Positions 24,283 through 34,700 of a stretch of 64,000 nt of DNA are shown piece by piece. The translations under genes and the position numbers were made by a program. The notes beneath the pieces are model-generated. The model saw only the letters and a list, made by a program, of their open reading frames with translations. It had not been told where the DNA came from and did no database searches. The DNA is from Candidatus Ribeiella danica. GTDB lineage: Bacteria > Chloroflexota > Chloroflexia > Chloroflexales > Roseiflexaceae. The stretch covers positions 1 to 64,000 of the forward strand of contig JADKFS010000001.1 in assembly GCA_016717335.1 (NCBI GenBank), written 5' to 3'. Each line of letters starts with the position of its first letter. The first letter of the stretch is position 1.

Positions 24283-24946
24283 ATGGCACCGCTCGCACTC
24301 GACACGTCCCGTACCGCCTACCAGCAGCTCCGGCTGCCGGCACTGCTACTTGTTTTCCAAACGCTGCTCTGGATCGCTGTGGTGGCGTTCGTTGTTGTTT
24401 CGGGGAGGCGTACCAACCGACCCATCGCAAGCATGGACGGACGCGGCGCGATCCGTGATCGCCAGCAAGTGGATCATTTGGCATCTACTGGTGGTACTTC
24501 CGCATCTGTGTGGCATCGTTGCCATAAGCCCATGATTGCACGGACGCTGCTCAGGACTGAGGCGCAGATTATGGCGTGGGCAACACTCGCGAGCACCGCC
24601 ATCGCAGTGGTCTGTGCGCTGGTCTGGATGAACCTCGGCATCGCGATGCTACATCGGCGCGCCCACGCTCGCAGAGTTGTGGGTCGATCAGGCGCGCACC
24701 GTGCTTATCGTTTTCTGGGATGCACTCATGCTGTGTGCCACGATAACGACTGGGTTCGCGCTCCGCCAGACCGGCCTCGCGCGGCGCGCAGGACTCGTTG
24801 TCGCCGTGTTGAGCGTGCTCGTGCTGCCGCTCGGTCTGTTTCGGCCGCCGTTTGTGTATGGCTTGCTGTGGCTTCCGCTCGGCATTGCCCTGTTGCGCCG
24901 CCGCTCGGTGCAACGTGCGATTGACAGCGCGCAAGTGGTAGGCTAG
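24283..24946 (+). pseudogene. multi-helix membrane protein, frameshifted
   Basis: AAGGAGG precedes ATG 24283, and the frame begins MAPLALDTSRTAYQQLRLPA followed by a membrane helix (LLVFQTLLWIAVVAFVVV). Further helices appear in other frames: WIIWHLLVVLPHLCGIVAIS, then MAWATLASTAIAVVCALVWM, then VFWDALMLCATITTGFALRQ and LVVAVLSVLVLPLGLF to 24946. Combined they give a protein of about 220 residues with five or so helices. It probably formed an operon with the sensor kinase 30 bp downstream. Family not recognised. Confidence 0.6.
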
Positions 24947-24976
24947 CCTAGCAACCAGGCGGTGCCGAGGAGATCC

Positions 24977-27109
24977 ATGGTGCACCAGACATCTGCACAG
25001 GCGAATGATAGCGATCCGGCCACTTCAGGCGGCACGATGCTGCCCGCGATCATGCGCCAGGGCGTGCGGGCTGTCTGGGTGCTGCTGCTGCTCGGCTCCG
25101 CCTGGTTGGTGGTCGCCGGTTCTCCCACGTTGTTTGCGTTTTATCGGCAGGTATGCCCGGGCCAATTGTGTTTCCCACTCCCCCAGCTCAACGCTGAGAG
25201 TGCGCAGCTCATCTCGCACATCGTCGGCACGCTCGACAGCTACGCGGTGATCATGGTAGGCCTTGAATGGGTCCTGGTGATCTGCTGGTGGGTGGTCGGC
25301 GCGCTGCTCATGTGGTATCGCCCGCTGGACCCGGTGGCGCTGATTGTCGCGCTGATCAGCGTCAGTTTGTCGTCAAGCTTTTTTGCCGTCGTTCTCGGGC
25401 GCGAGTCGCCGCTCTACGGCCCCGCGCTGCAGCTGCTGGCCTTTCTGAATGGCGGCGCCGTGATAGTCTGGTTCTGCGCGCTCTTCCCGGACGGTCGGTG
25501 GGTGCCCCGCTGGTCATCCGTCGTCACGCTGATCGCCACGGTGTACTACGCCATCGTACGCCCTCATCATTGTTCCCGCGCCGGCCGACTCCTGGCGTGG
25601 TCTCCTTGATGGTCTCTTGAACATAGCTGCCTTGGCCTATGGACTGGCGATCCAGATCTATCGCTACCGCCGCGTTTCGGATATGACGCAGCGTCGGCAG
25701 GCGCTCTGGCTGCTGTTCCGGAATCGGCGTGCTTCTGCTCAACTACGCGGCGGGAACCGCGCTCGTCGCGCTTGGCCGGGTTGGTCCTTGGTTAATGCCA
25801 ATCATCGCGATGCGCTTCGTGGGTGAGCTGCTCTTGCCGATCGCGTTTGGCGTGGCGGTGCTGCGCTACCGGCTCTTTGCGATTGAGATCATCCTCAACC
25901 GCGCGCTGGTCTATGGCGGGCTGACGGCGTTCGTGATTGGGATCTACGCGTCAGTGGTGGGCACGCTGGGGGCGCTGATTCAGTCCCGTGGCAGCTTCCT
26001 CGCCTCACTCGTGGCGGCAGGCGTCGTCGCCATACTCTTCCAGCCGCTGCGCGAGCGGCTGCAACGTGGCGCAAATCGCTTGCTCTACGGGCAACGCGGT
26101 GAGCCTGATGCGGTCGTCGCGCAACTTGGCAAGCAGCTGGCATCGACCCAGACGCCGGATGATATGCTGCACGCGATCGCGCAAACGATTGGTCGGACGT
26201 TGAAGCTACCGTATGAAGCTGGCAACGCTGGGCGAGCGACGGTGGGAGGCGGAATACCACGAGCCATCCTTCAACCCACGCGCGTACGCGGCCGACCGAC
26301 ACGTTACCTTTCCACTCAGCTATCAGGGCGAACAACTGGGCGTGTTGCAGGTAGCGTCGCGGACGGGCGAGCGGCTCGACCGCGCCGATCATTCGCTGCT
26401 CCAGGACCTGGCGGGACAAGCGGGGATTGCAGTCCATGCAGCACAGGCCACGGCGGATTTGCAGCGCTCACGCGAGCGCATCGTGACGGCGCGCGAGGAG
26501 GAACGCCGGCGCATCCGGCGTGATTTGCACGATGGATTGGGACCTCAACTGGCCTCGCATAGCTTGAAGTTGGAGACCGCCCGCGATTTAATTCCAGATC
26601 AACCGGCACGTGCCGAGGCCATACTGAACGATCTCATCGCCTTGTCACAGAAATTGGTCGGTGATATTCGTCAATTGGTTTATGCGTTGCGCCCGCCTGC
26701 GCTGGACGACTTCGGCTTAATCGGCGCCTTGCGTGAGGTTATCTCGCGCGTTGCCCCACCGACCCTGCATGTCGAGATCCGCGCGCCCGACGCGGTACCG
26801 GCTTTGCCCGCAGCCGTGGAGGTTGCCGCCTACCGCATTGCGCAGGAGGCGATCACCAACGTTGCCACTCACGCTCAGGCGACGCATTGTGTCGTTTATG
26901 TTGCACTCGCGTCGCGACACAATCACGATGATACATTTCTCCTGGAAGTGCGGGATGATGGCATCGGCGTTGCGGCAGACACTCGTTCGGGAGTGGGAAT
27001 GCATTCCATGCGCGAGCGCGCCGAAGAACTAGGTGGGGCTCTCACGATCGCAGCGAATCAACCATGTGGAACAATCGTGCAGGTGAGCTTGCCGATTATC
27101 ACCCTGTAA
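24977..27109 (+). pseudogene. membrane sensor histidine kinase (NarX/DesK type), frameshifted
   Basis: ATG 24977 has GAGGAG upstream. Several N-terminal membrane helices (VWVLLLLGSAWLVVAGSPTL, LDPVALIVALISVSLSSSFF) are followed after shifts near 25560 and 25725 by GVLLLNYAAGTALVALGRVG, a linker, a GAF-like region and, after a shift near 26215, an intact C-terminal half. There the HisKA_3 motif RRRIRRDLHDGLGPQLASHS carries the phospho-acceptor H, and the ATPase has AYRIAQEAITNVATHAQA, DDGIG and GMHSMRERAEELGG. The response regulator starts 10 bp after its stop. With three indels no full kinase is made, unless the C-terminal half is translated alone. Confidence 0.8.
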
Positions 27110-27118
27110 GGCGCATCG

Positions 27119-27760
27119 ATGGAACAAACGACAATTCTGATCGCCGATGACAGCGCCGAGTTTCGCAGTGGCTTGCGGGGCATGCTGCAAACCACACCTG
27201 ATCTGCGGATGGTAGCGGAAGCCGAAGATGGCGAGCGCACGGTTCTGCTTGCCTTGCAGCATCAGCCGGATGTGATCTTGATGGACATCAACATGCCGCG
27301 TCTGAACGGGATCGAAGCGACCCAACGGATTTTGCACTCCAGCCCACATATTGCGGTGCTGATGCTGACAATGTTTGACGATGACGATTCGGTGTTTGCA
27401 GCGATGCGTGCCGGGGCGCGTGGCTATCTGCTCAAAGGGGTCTTAAAAGCCGACATGCTACGCGCCATTCGCGCGGTAAGTAGCGGCGAAATCATCTTTG
27501 GGGCAGCGATTGCCGTACGCATGATACAGTTTTTTGCACACTATCAGCCACTGCGCTCGCCGGTCTTTCCCGAACTTACCCAGCGCGAACGAGAGATTTT
27601 GACGCTGATGACCAAACATGTAACCAACAGCGAGATCGCGACGCAATTGAATCTCAGTGAGAAGACGATCCGCAATAACGTGTCCAATATATTCAACAAA
27701 TTACAAGTGATTGATCGTGCGCAGGCAGTGGTAAAGGCGCGCGATGCGGGCTTCATTTGA
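27119..27760 (+). CDS. NarL/FixJ-family response regulator
   Basis: An intact 213-residue regulator. The receiver domain has acids D10/D11, phospho-acceptor D56 in VILMDINMP, T84 in VLMLT and K106 in GYLLKG. The LuxR-type helix-turn-helix reads LTQREREILTLMTKHVTNSE, IATQLNLSEKTIRNNVSNIF. It should bind DNA when phosphorylated by the kinase encoded just upstream, which is frameshifted. Targets unknown. The lone survivor could be fed by another kinase or act unphosphorylated. Confidence 0.92.
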   Translation: MEQTTILIADDSAEFRSGLRGMLQTTPDLRMVAEAEDGERTVLLALQHQPDVILMDINMPRLNGIEATQRILHSSPHIAVLMLTMFDDDDSVFAAMRAGARGYLLKGVLKADMLRAIRAVSSGEIIFGAAIAVRMIQFFAHYQPLRSPVFPELTQREREILTLMTKHVTNSEIATQLNLSEKTIRNNVSNIFNKLQVIDRAQAVVKARDAGFI

Positions 27761-27989
27761 GACGGTGCAACTCGTAAAACGACGATAGTACCTGGCGATC
27801 TGCCGTCAACAGGTACTGACCACCGCTGTCCCGTACAACCTGGCTTTACAGCCCGACCCGCGCCGGCCGGCGCGCCATAAGATCGACGGCATTTTAGCAG
27901 TTGGTTTCGATCTATCGGTGTGGGCGTTCGGCGCGTGCGGCCGAACGCCCGGCCGTTGGACCTCCCGATCAATCGCACACTCCTCACCG

Positions 27990-28480
27990 CCGCGCGCAGC
28001 GCCGGCTTCGCGCTCGGCGCGCCGCGCGTTGGGCGACGATTACAGTGCTGCTACAGCGGTTGCCGGCGGCTAACCGCGCCCCCGGCGCAGGAGGCGTCGC
28101 GGCTGCCGCCGGTGGCGCTCCCTGACGCGCGCGGCGCCGGGGCTGCGCACTCCCCGCGCCGCGCGTTGGACGACAACGACCGCTGCCACAGCGGAGGCCG
28201 GCGGCTGCGGCCCCCGGCGCAGGAGTCACCGCGGCTCCCGCCGATCAACGACGATGGGCAGTCCAGCACGGTGGCGCAGTCGCCGGTCGGGTCGTAGGGA
28301 TCCAGTGCCGTGGCGCTGCGATGCAGGTCATGGACTGCGCCGTTTGCACGCTGCGGCACATGTCCGTTTAGACCGTCGCGGTGTCTGCGACAAATCAGAT
28401 CGCCGTTCCGGCAACGCGTCGCAGTGGGCAAATCGGCTCGCCAACGCGACCAGGCGATCAGAGTGGACGAGCTACTGCGG
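27990..28480. repeat. modular GC-rich repeat, copy B (two modules plus tail)
   Basis: Variable segments at 28032-28062 (GGCGACGATTACAGTGCTGC...) and 28169-28197 (GACGACAACGACCGCTGCCA...) sit between conserved left (GCGCCGCGCGTTG) and right (CCGGCGGCT..GGC) parts, with a period of 137 bp. The tail follows from about 28255, including the uninterrupted site CGGTGGCGCAGTCGCC. It shares with copy C a further segment (CAGATCGCC.TTCCGGCAA) up to about 28480. Confidence 0.85.
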
Positions 28481-28581
28481 CTACTTGTAATTCGGCGGCT
28501 CTTTGCCCTACTAGAGACCGATGTTGTACTGTCACAGTGACGCTATACTCCTCCCTAATCGCCTCAGGACCGTAGAGCCGT

Positions 28582-29074
28582 ATGCATGGAGAAGGTATTG
28601 TGACTCGCAGCACACGCTATCAAGGAGCGATCATCCGCGATCATCATATCCTGCTGATCAAGCAAACGGAACTTGCAACTGGCCGCAGCTATTGGCTTAT
28701 TCCTGGCGGCGGCATCGAACAGCCTGAGACTGAGGAGACATGTGTGCAGCGTGAGATGCTGGAGGAGACCGGTCTGCACGTGCACGTAGACTCTCTGCTG
28801 CTGGATGAGCCGAGCATGCCCGGGGAGATCTACCAGCGCCACAAAACGTATGTCTGTTCTATTCTGGATGGCGAGGCACGACCGGGCTACGAGCCGGAAG
28901 AAGGCAGTATGCAACCGCCTACAGCTTTACTGAGGTGAGGTGGTTTGATTTGCGCCAGCCGACGAGCTGGAACGAGCAGGTTATCGCTGATCAATCACCT
29001 ACCCGTTGCTGCAACGCATTCAAGCTGCACTGGGGTACGCGGTCGCTGCGATAGCACCGATCACGTACGACTGA
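28582..29074 (+). pseudogene. Nudix hydrolase, C-terminal frameshifts
   Basis: The Nudix box GGGIEQPETEETCVQREMLE, ETGL is intact (G-x5-E-x7-REMLEETGL), preceded by RYQGAIIRDHHILLIKQTEL. The frame then shifts at about 28914 (restoring YSFTEVRWFDLRQPTSWNEQ) and again near 28993 (restoring TYPLLQRIQAALGYA) to reach the natural stop at 29072. The protein hydrolyses nucleoside-diphosphate-linked substrates; specificity cannot be told. The truncated 118-residue product keeps the metal-binding helix, so partial function is conceivable. Confidence 0.75.
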
Positions 29075-29274
29075 CGTTGCTTGACATGTGGCCTTGTGTT
29101 GATCTTAGTACCGCCTGAAACCAGCCGAGCCGCCCAACAGGCGCATGGAGCCGACGCCGCTGTGCGGCGAGCAAGATCCGGGCCATTTTGAAACCCAGAT
29201 TCGGCTCGATTGTTTTCCCAATCCATTGGGGCGGCGCGGCTAATGCGCATGGCGTTGGACCGCCGCAACAATCG

Positions 29275-30080
29275 CACCCGCCTCCCTGACGCGCGCAGCG
29301 CCGGGGCTTCGCACTCCCAGCGCCGCGCGTTGCGTGACCAGAAGCATCACTATAGCGGCTGCCGGCGGCTGCGGCCCCCGTCACCAGCGTCACCGCGGCT
29401 GCCGCCGGTGGCGTCCACCGAGGCGTGCGGCGCTTCGGCTGCGCACGCGGCGCGCCGCGCGTTGAGCAACATAGTCGGCGAGGAGAAAAGCGGAGGCCGG
29501 CGGCTGCGGCCCCCGGCACAGGAGTCACTGCGGCTGCCGCCGGTGTCATCCACCGAGGCGCGTGGCGCCCCGGCTTCGCGCTCGGCGCGCCGCGCGTTGC
29601 GTGACCAGAAGCATCACTATAGCGGCTGCCGGCGGCTAACCGCGCCCCCGGCGTAGGAGTCACTCCGGCTACCGCCGGTAGCGCTCCCTGACGCACGCAG
29701 CGCCCCAGCTTCGCACTCGGCGCGCCGCGCGTTGGACGACAACGACCGCTGCCACAGCGGAGGCCGGCGGCTGCGGCCACCGGCGCAGGAGCCGTCGCGG
29801 CTGCCGATGAACGACGATCGGCCATCCGGCACGGTAGCGCCATCGCTGGCCGAGTCGTAGAGATCCGCGCCGTGGCGCTGCGCCCAGCGCGTTGAGCGAC
29901 AATGCAGGTCATGGACCGCGCCGTTTGCACGCTGCGGCACATGTAAGCGAATCGGCCTCGCCTTTTAGCGTCTCGCGGTGTATGTGACGAATCAGATCGC
30001 CTTTCCGGCAATTCGTCGCAGTGGGCGAAACGGGTCGCCAAAGCTACCAGACGCGCAGGATGGGTGAGCTAGTGCTCCTA
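29275..30080. repeat. modular GC-rich repeat, copy C (four modules plus tail)
   Basis: Variable segments lie at 29333-29361, 29465-29496, 29600-29628 and 29735-29763, each between conserved CGCGCGTTG and CCGGCGGCT blocks, with a period of 132-135 bp. Segments one and three are the same (CGTGACCAGAAGCATCACTA...), segment four equals those of copies A and B2, and segment two is unique (AGCAACATAGTCGGCGAGGA...). The tail follows from 29810 to about 30080. Confidence 0.88.
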
Positions 30081-30186
30081 CTTGTCGTTGGGCGCTACCT
30101 ATCAAGGCTATTTCTCGATACATACCGTATCGCATTCCTCTACCTCGTCGGTTTCTTACGTATAAAGTTTATCGTGGTAGCAATAG

Positions 30187-31366
30187 CGGGTAGTCTACCC
30201 GCTTGTTGTTGATGCTCTCATGTCCATCGCAAATGATGACACAGGAGGCCGTGATGGACAACCGAACACTGGTACACCCGAGCAGCTTCTGCTGGAATGC
30301 CAGTTGCCCTGCATACGGGCAGCTTGATCTGGGCAACATTCGCAAATTTGGCCGGACGCCGGCGGGTGTCCAGCGGTACCAATGCCGTATCTGCCAGGGT
30401 ACGTTTGTCGAGACGATCGGCACGGTCTTCTATGGAAGGAGACGGTCACAGGAAACGATTATCGAATGCTTGGCCTTGCTCGCCGAGCGCAACAGTTTGG
30501 CTGCCATCCACCGGGTCAAGGGTGTGAAGGAAGAGATCGTCATAGGCCTGGTTGCACATCGCGGCCGCCCATGTCGAGCGAATTGAAGCGCTCCTGCTGG
30601 CGAACTATAAGCTGACACGCGCCCAATTGGATGCCCTGTGGGCGTATGTCGGCAACAAGGGTGAAAAGGGGGGTATGCCGAGGCCGACGAGCGCGGTACG
30701 TTCTGGCGCGGCATAACCCTGGATATGGATACGCGCTTGCGAGTCGGACGTGCGATTGACAAGACCGAGGAAGACGTCGCGCACAACCTGATGTCGCAAC
30801 TCAGAGATCGTGGGCATCCTGAGATGCCGCCCGCGATGGCGACCGATGGCAAAGGCGACTATCGGACTGCTTTGGTTGATACGTGGGGACAGATTCCAGC
30901 GTATCAGGGCCGCGGCCGGCCGCCAACCCAGAAGCAGCCGCAGCCGGAGTGGCAGTATGTCCAGGTTGTCAAAGAGCGAAGTGGCAATCGGGTCACAGGC
31001 GTGCATATCAAGGTCGTCTATGGTGAGCCGAGCGAGGTGCTGGCGTTGATGGGCGGGCATACGGCGTATGTCGAACGGACCAACCTGACCAGTCGGCAGA
31101 TGAATGGGCGTCTGGTGCGCAAAACACTGTCGTACTCCAAGCAACTGGCCGCATTGAACGCCGCGTGCGCGTGGGAGGATTGGGTCTACAACCTAACGCG
31201 ATCGGTGGATACGCTCTCCGTTGCGGTGCAGATCGGCCAGCAACGCTGGAAGCGGCAGACGCCGGCAATGGCGGCGAAACTGACCGATCACATCTGGACC
31301 ATCAAGGAACTGCTGATGACCGTGGTTCCTCCGAGTGCCATCAACAACTAAGGGGTAGACTACCCG
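30187..31366 (+). mobile_element. IS1-like insertion sequence (about 1,180 bp)
   Basis: Inverted ends CGGGTAGTCTACCC..TTGTTGTTGATG on the left and CATCAACAACTAAGGGGTAG ACTACCCG on the right enclose one zinc-ribbon DDE transposase gene. No target duplication is obvious. The terminal CGGGTAGTCTACCCG is itself palindromic. Confidence 0.8.
30254..31351 (+). pseudogene. IS1-like zinc-ribbon transposase, two frameshifts
   Basis: ATG 30254 follows AGGAGG. The N-terminal zinc ribbon (CWNASCPAYG, then YQCRICQGTF) and helix-turn-helix (LAAIHRVKGVKEEIVIGLV) are in one frame. AAHVERIEALLLANYKLTRA, QLDALWAYVGNKGEKGG is in a second. The catalytic part (GTFWRGITLDMDTRLRVGRA, ATDGKGDYRTALVD, YVERTNLTSRQMNG) is in a third from about 30670, where a run of six G suggests slippage. 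Acids D, D and E are visible, but the shifts make it inactive as read. Confidence 0.82.
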
Positions 31367-31636
31367 GCCACGAAGTCCGTCCAATTCCAGGCGGACAAGA
31401 AGTGCGTCCAGTTTGCATTCTCAGTAGGATCTGGGTCTTGCAGATTTTCGTGAGAATCGCCCTTGCGAACAGGTGTTTGTCGGCGGTAATTCCCGGACAG
31501 GGCTTCCTGGAAGCGATCGGACATTTCTTGAGTGCCCGCTCCTGATGCATGGCAGGCAGCCGTTCTACCGCATTGCAACGCGATCGGCCCAAAATCTGCA
31601 AAGTCAGTGAGATCAACTCCTGCTGATCGGTAATTG
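31367..31636. other. intergenic DNA, no gene seen
   Basis: Contains the imperfect repeat CACGAAGTCCGTCCAATTCC / CAAGAAGTGCGTCCAGTTTG at 31371 and 31397. No coding frame is convincing. Confidence 0.4.
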
Positions 31637-31638
31637 AT

Positions 31639-31670
31639 AAGGGAGGGTCCGGTTTGCCGAACCCTCCCTT
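31639..31670 (-). terminator. terminator for the LVIVD lipase gene
   Basis: AAGGGAGGGT and ACCCTCCCTT form a 10-bp stem, extended by CGG/CCG past one mismatch, with loop TTTG. It lies about 60 bp beyond the stop at 31733 of the minus-strand gene. The U-tract is weak (TTATCAATT). Confidence 0.7.
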
Positions 31671-31732
31671 ATTTGATGATGGGTAACGCCTCGGAGATCA
31701 GATTGGCGGCGTTGCTCTAATTTACTTAGAGC

Positions 31733-34700
31733 TTAGCGGCGCGCGATTGGCAGATAGAGTCGCTGAATGGGAAGCTTGTATGTGACCAGGCTCGAGCGAT
31801 TCGCAACCTTATCATCAGCAAAGACGTACACCGCCGGTATCTGGAGCGCGTTGATCTGGATTGGCTTGGTATACGCCTGATAGTGCGTGCCATCCAACGA
31901 ATAGAATATAGCCTTGACACCTGATCCATTGTCTGAGGCGGTAAGCGTGATCAGCGTATGATCGAGCGATCCAGATCGACTTACCGTAATAGTCGGTGGT
32001 TCTGCGTCGCTGGCAAGTGCGCCGGTGACTGATACTGTCGGCGTGATCGATGTTTCGAAGGTGCCATTGCCGTCGGCGTCGTAGCGTAAGTTCTGGACGC
32101 CTTGAGGAGTAATTTTGAGCATAGCTTTGGTGTGCGGCGGAAGCGGAAGGTCCTGGTAGCGGATGGCCTGTGTTGTAGTGATATGGGTCCCTTGGGTCAA
32201 CACAAGACTTACTGGTTCTACATCTCGCTGCATCGTGATAGTATAAGTTTGGTACGTCGGCATCACAATAAGATGTGATTTTGGATATGGAATGAGATCA
32301 GTCACGCCCGGGACTGTTCCTACAAAAGTATTGCTGATAGGCGCTGTGTTATTTCCTAAAGCATCCGTGAGGGTAACTGATACGGCACCCGTCGTCTGTA
32401 GAAAGTAAGAAGGCGGCACTGATGGTTCTGCGGATAACTGTGTCACTTTGTCATTCAGTACTCCAAACTGGGAATCTATGGTGTGGTGAATGCAATCTGA
32501 AACAGGTGGATCTATCCCCTTTAAGATAGATAGAACGTAGTTGAGCACATCCTCATTTTGAGGCAAATTGGCATGTTTAAGTAAATCGTCTTTAGCAGTG
32601 TCTCCGGTAGGATTTGCACAGTAGACAAGGGTAGCTCCTTGAATATTTAGACCAGGATCGCGCGCACACTCTTCATACCAATCAGTGCAACGGGCTGCGC
32701 TCATGGCTGGTACTGTACCATCCCCCTGAGTTACGTTGAGGAGAAAAAGGTTTGATGGTGGAGTACATGATCGGTTGCCTCCTTGTTGCTCTTCGCAATA
32801 AATAGTAGTGGTGGCAACCACCTTGCCAATGGTTGTAGGTCGAGACTGAACTCCGTAGATATGGTAATATCGCACGCCACTTGGATTATGGTCGCCGCGC
32901 CAGTCATCCTGGCCAGGATAATTGTGGAAATCACGGTTTATCAAGCCAGGCTTTCGTGTTCCAGGTGCATCTTTCGGATAATTTTGGTCAAGCATTCGGG
33001 CAAACTTATCGTACGTTGTATAGTCTTCAAATTGGTCATTGTTCCCGCTTAGGTCGATATCCCACCCGAGCTCGCTAAATGGACGACCCCCAAGGTTGTC
33101 GAAGTAGGATGGGCTAGGTAACAGTTGCTGTGGACCAGGGTCGTATTGCGCGACTTTTGCAATGGTCGATTCGGCAATCAGTTTAGGAGGGATATCAAAC
33201 TGTCCAGTCTCCAGTACGTTGATTGCTTTCGGCGCTCCAAGCCATGGCGCGGCGATAGTGATCAGTTTATTCACCGTACCTGGGTAGTCCAGCATGTAGC
33301 GCCGTGCGAGCAAGCCGCCCATGCTGTGGGTCAGAATATCTACTTTGGTGTTGGGATATATCTTCTGGATACACTTGACATAGTCGTCAAGCATCACCGC
33401 ATTTACTGCATTGTTCAGGCGCCAATCATAAGCAAAAATGAAGAGCGTCGCTTGACTCTGACTTGTATCACATCCGTCCGCTGTACGCCGATCTACGTGT
33501 AGCAACCCTAACTGATCATACAAGTTATACTCGTGATAGCCTCCTTGTGATTTGAGCATGTCAAGGAGTGGACGATATATCGGGTCTGTGAACGTCGGTG
33601 GATGTTTAGAAGGCACCTCGCGGATTACATCTGTTGCGTACAATATTGGCTGTATTCCGGTTCCATCGAGGATGAGATCCTCGTGTAAAAATGGTCTTCC
33701 AAGCCAGATTTCTTGAGCAATATCGCCCGCTATCTGCTTGTAGAGGTAACTCCCCGTGATTCCCGGAATAAAGATCAGCGGTGTCACGCTGGTTGCGACG
33801 AATTTTGACGCGCTCGTGCTGGGCGGTATGTCGACTGACTGCGAGGGTGGATCGAACGTGAAACCGCCGCTCGAAGGTGTCAGAGTGTATGTGCCATCGA
33901 GCAGACCGGTGATCGTGTAGAAGCCATTCGCATCTGTGTCGGCCTGGCTTGAGCCGGCAGAGATTGTTATTCCGGCTATTGGTTGGTTGTGCGTATCGGT
34001 GACGCGGCCAGAGATCGAGTACGTTGGATTCGGTGTTGGAACACCTACGAAATCTTTCCCGTCCACGTCTGGAGGTACACCTATCTCGAGTGTGGGAGGA
34101 TTGAAAGTAAAGCCGCCCTTGAACGGCACGAGCAGGTATGTATTGCTTTTCAAGTTGGCAATAGTGTAGGCGCCGTCCGCGTCCGTCGTCGCCGTGTGCC
34201 CTTCGGTGTCGAAGATAGTGACATCTGGAATTGGGTTGTTATTTGTATCATAGACATGCCCAGAAATAGCCGAGGTGGGTCGCAAAATGACCATCCCGTT
34301 GCCGCCGTCCGCCACATAGATGCTATTACCATTCAACGCAAAGCCGTGAGCACTAGTTAGCAATTTTGTGGTGCCAAGCGACCTAGGCAATAGCGGATTC
34401 GTGATGTCGAGCACATGTAGTCCACCGATATCATCATCACTGGATGGATCTCTATACGAGATATAGGCTTTATTGTCCGACACAATCACGTTTTGGGGAT
34501 CATCGGCGGGGTAAAAACTCTGCTTTGTCGGGCTGCTTGGTGTCGTAACATCTAGAGTGTATAATCCTCCCCCGTTCAAGGGATCACTATCGAGGATATA
34601 GGCGTGGCCATTCGCAACCGCGATATCGCGGGCATTGTCCGGCGTATCGTAGAAGCCGACTTCATGGGGAGTGGTCGGATCGCTAATATCGACGATGCGT

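Noticed and set aside
28032..28197. Diversity-generating retroelement variable region
   Set aside because: No reverse transcriptase, no template repeat, and differences are not adenine-specific.
29275..29830. CRISPR array
   Set aside because: Conserved blocks are about 105 bp, variable parts repeat between modules, and no cas gene is present; kept as a novel repeat instead.
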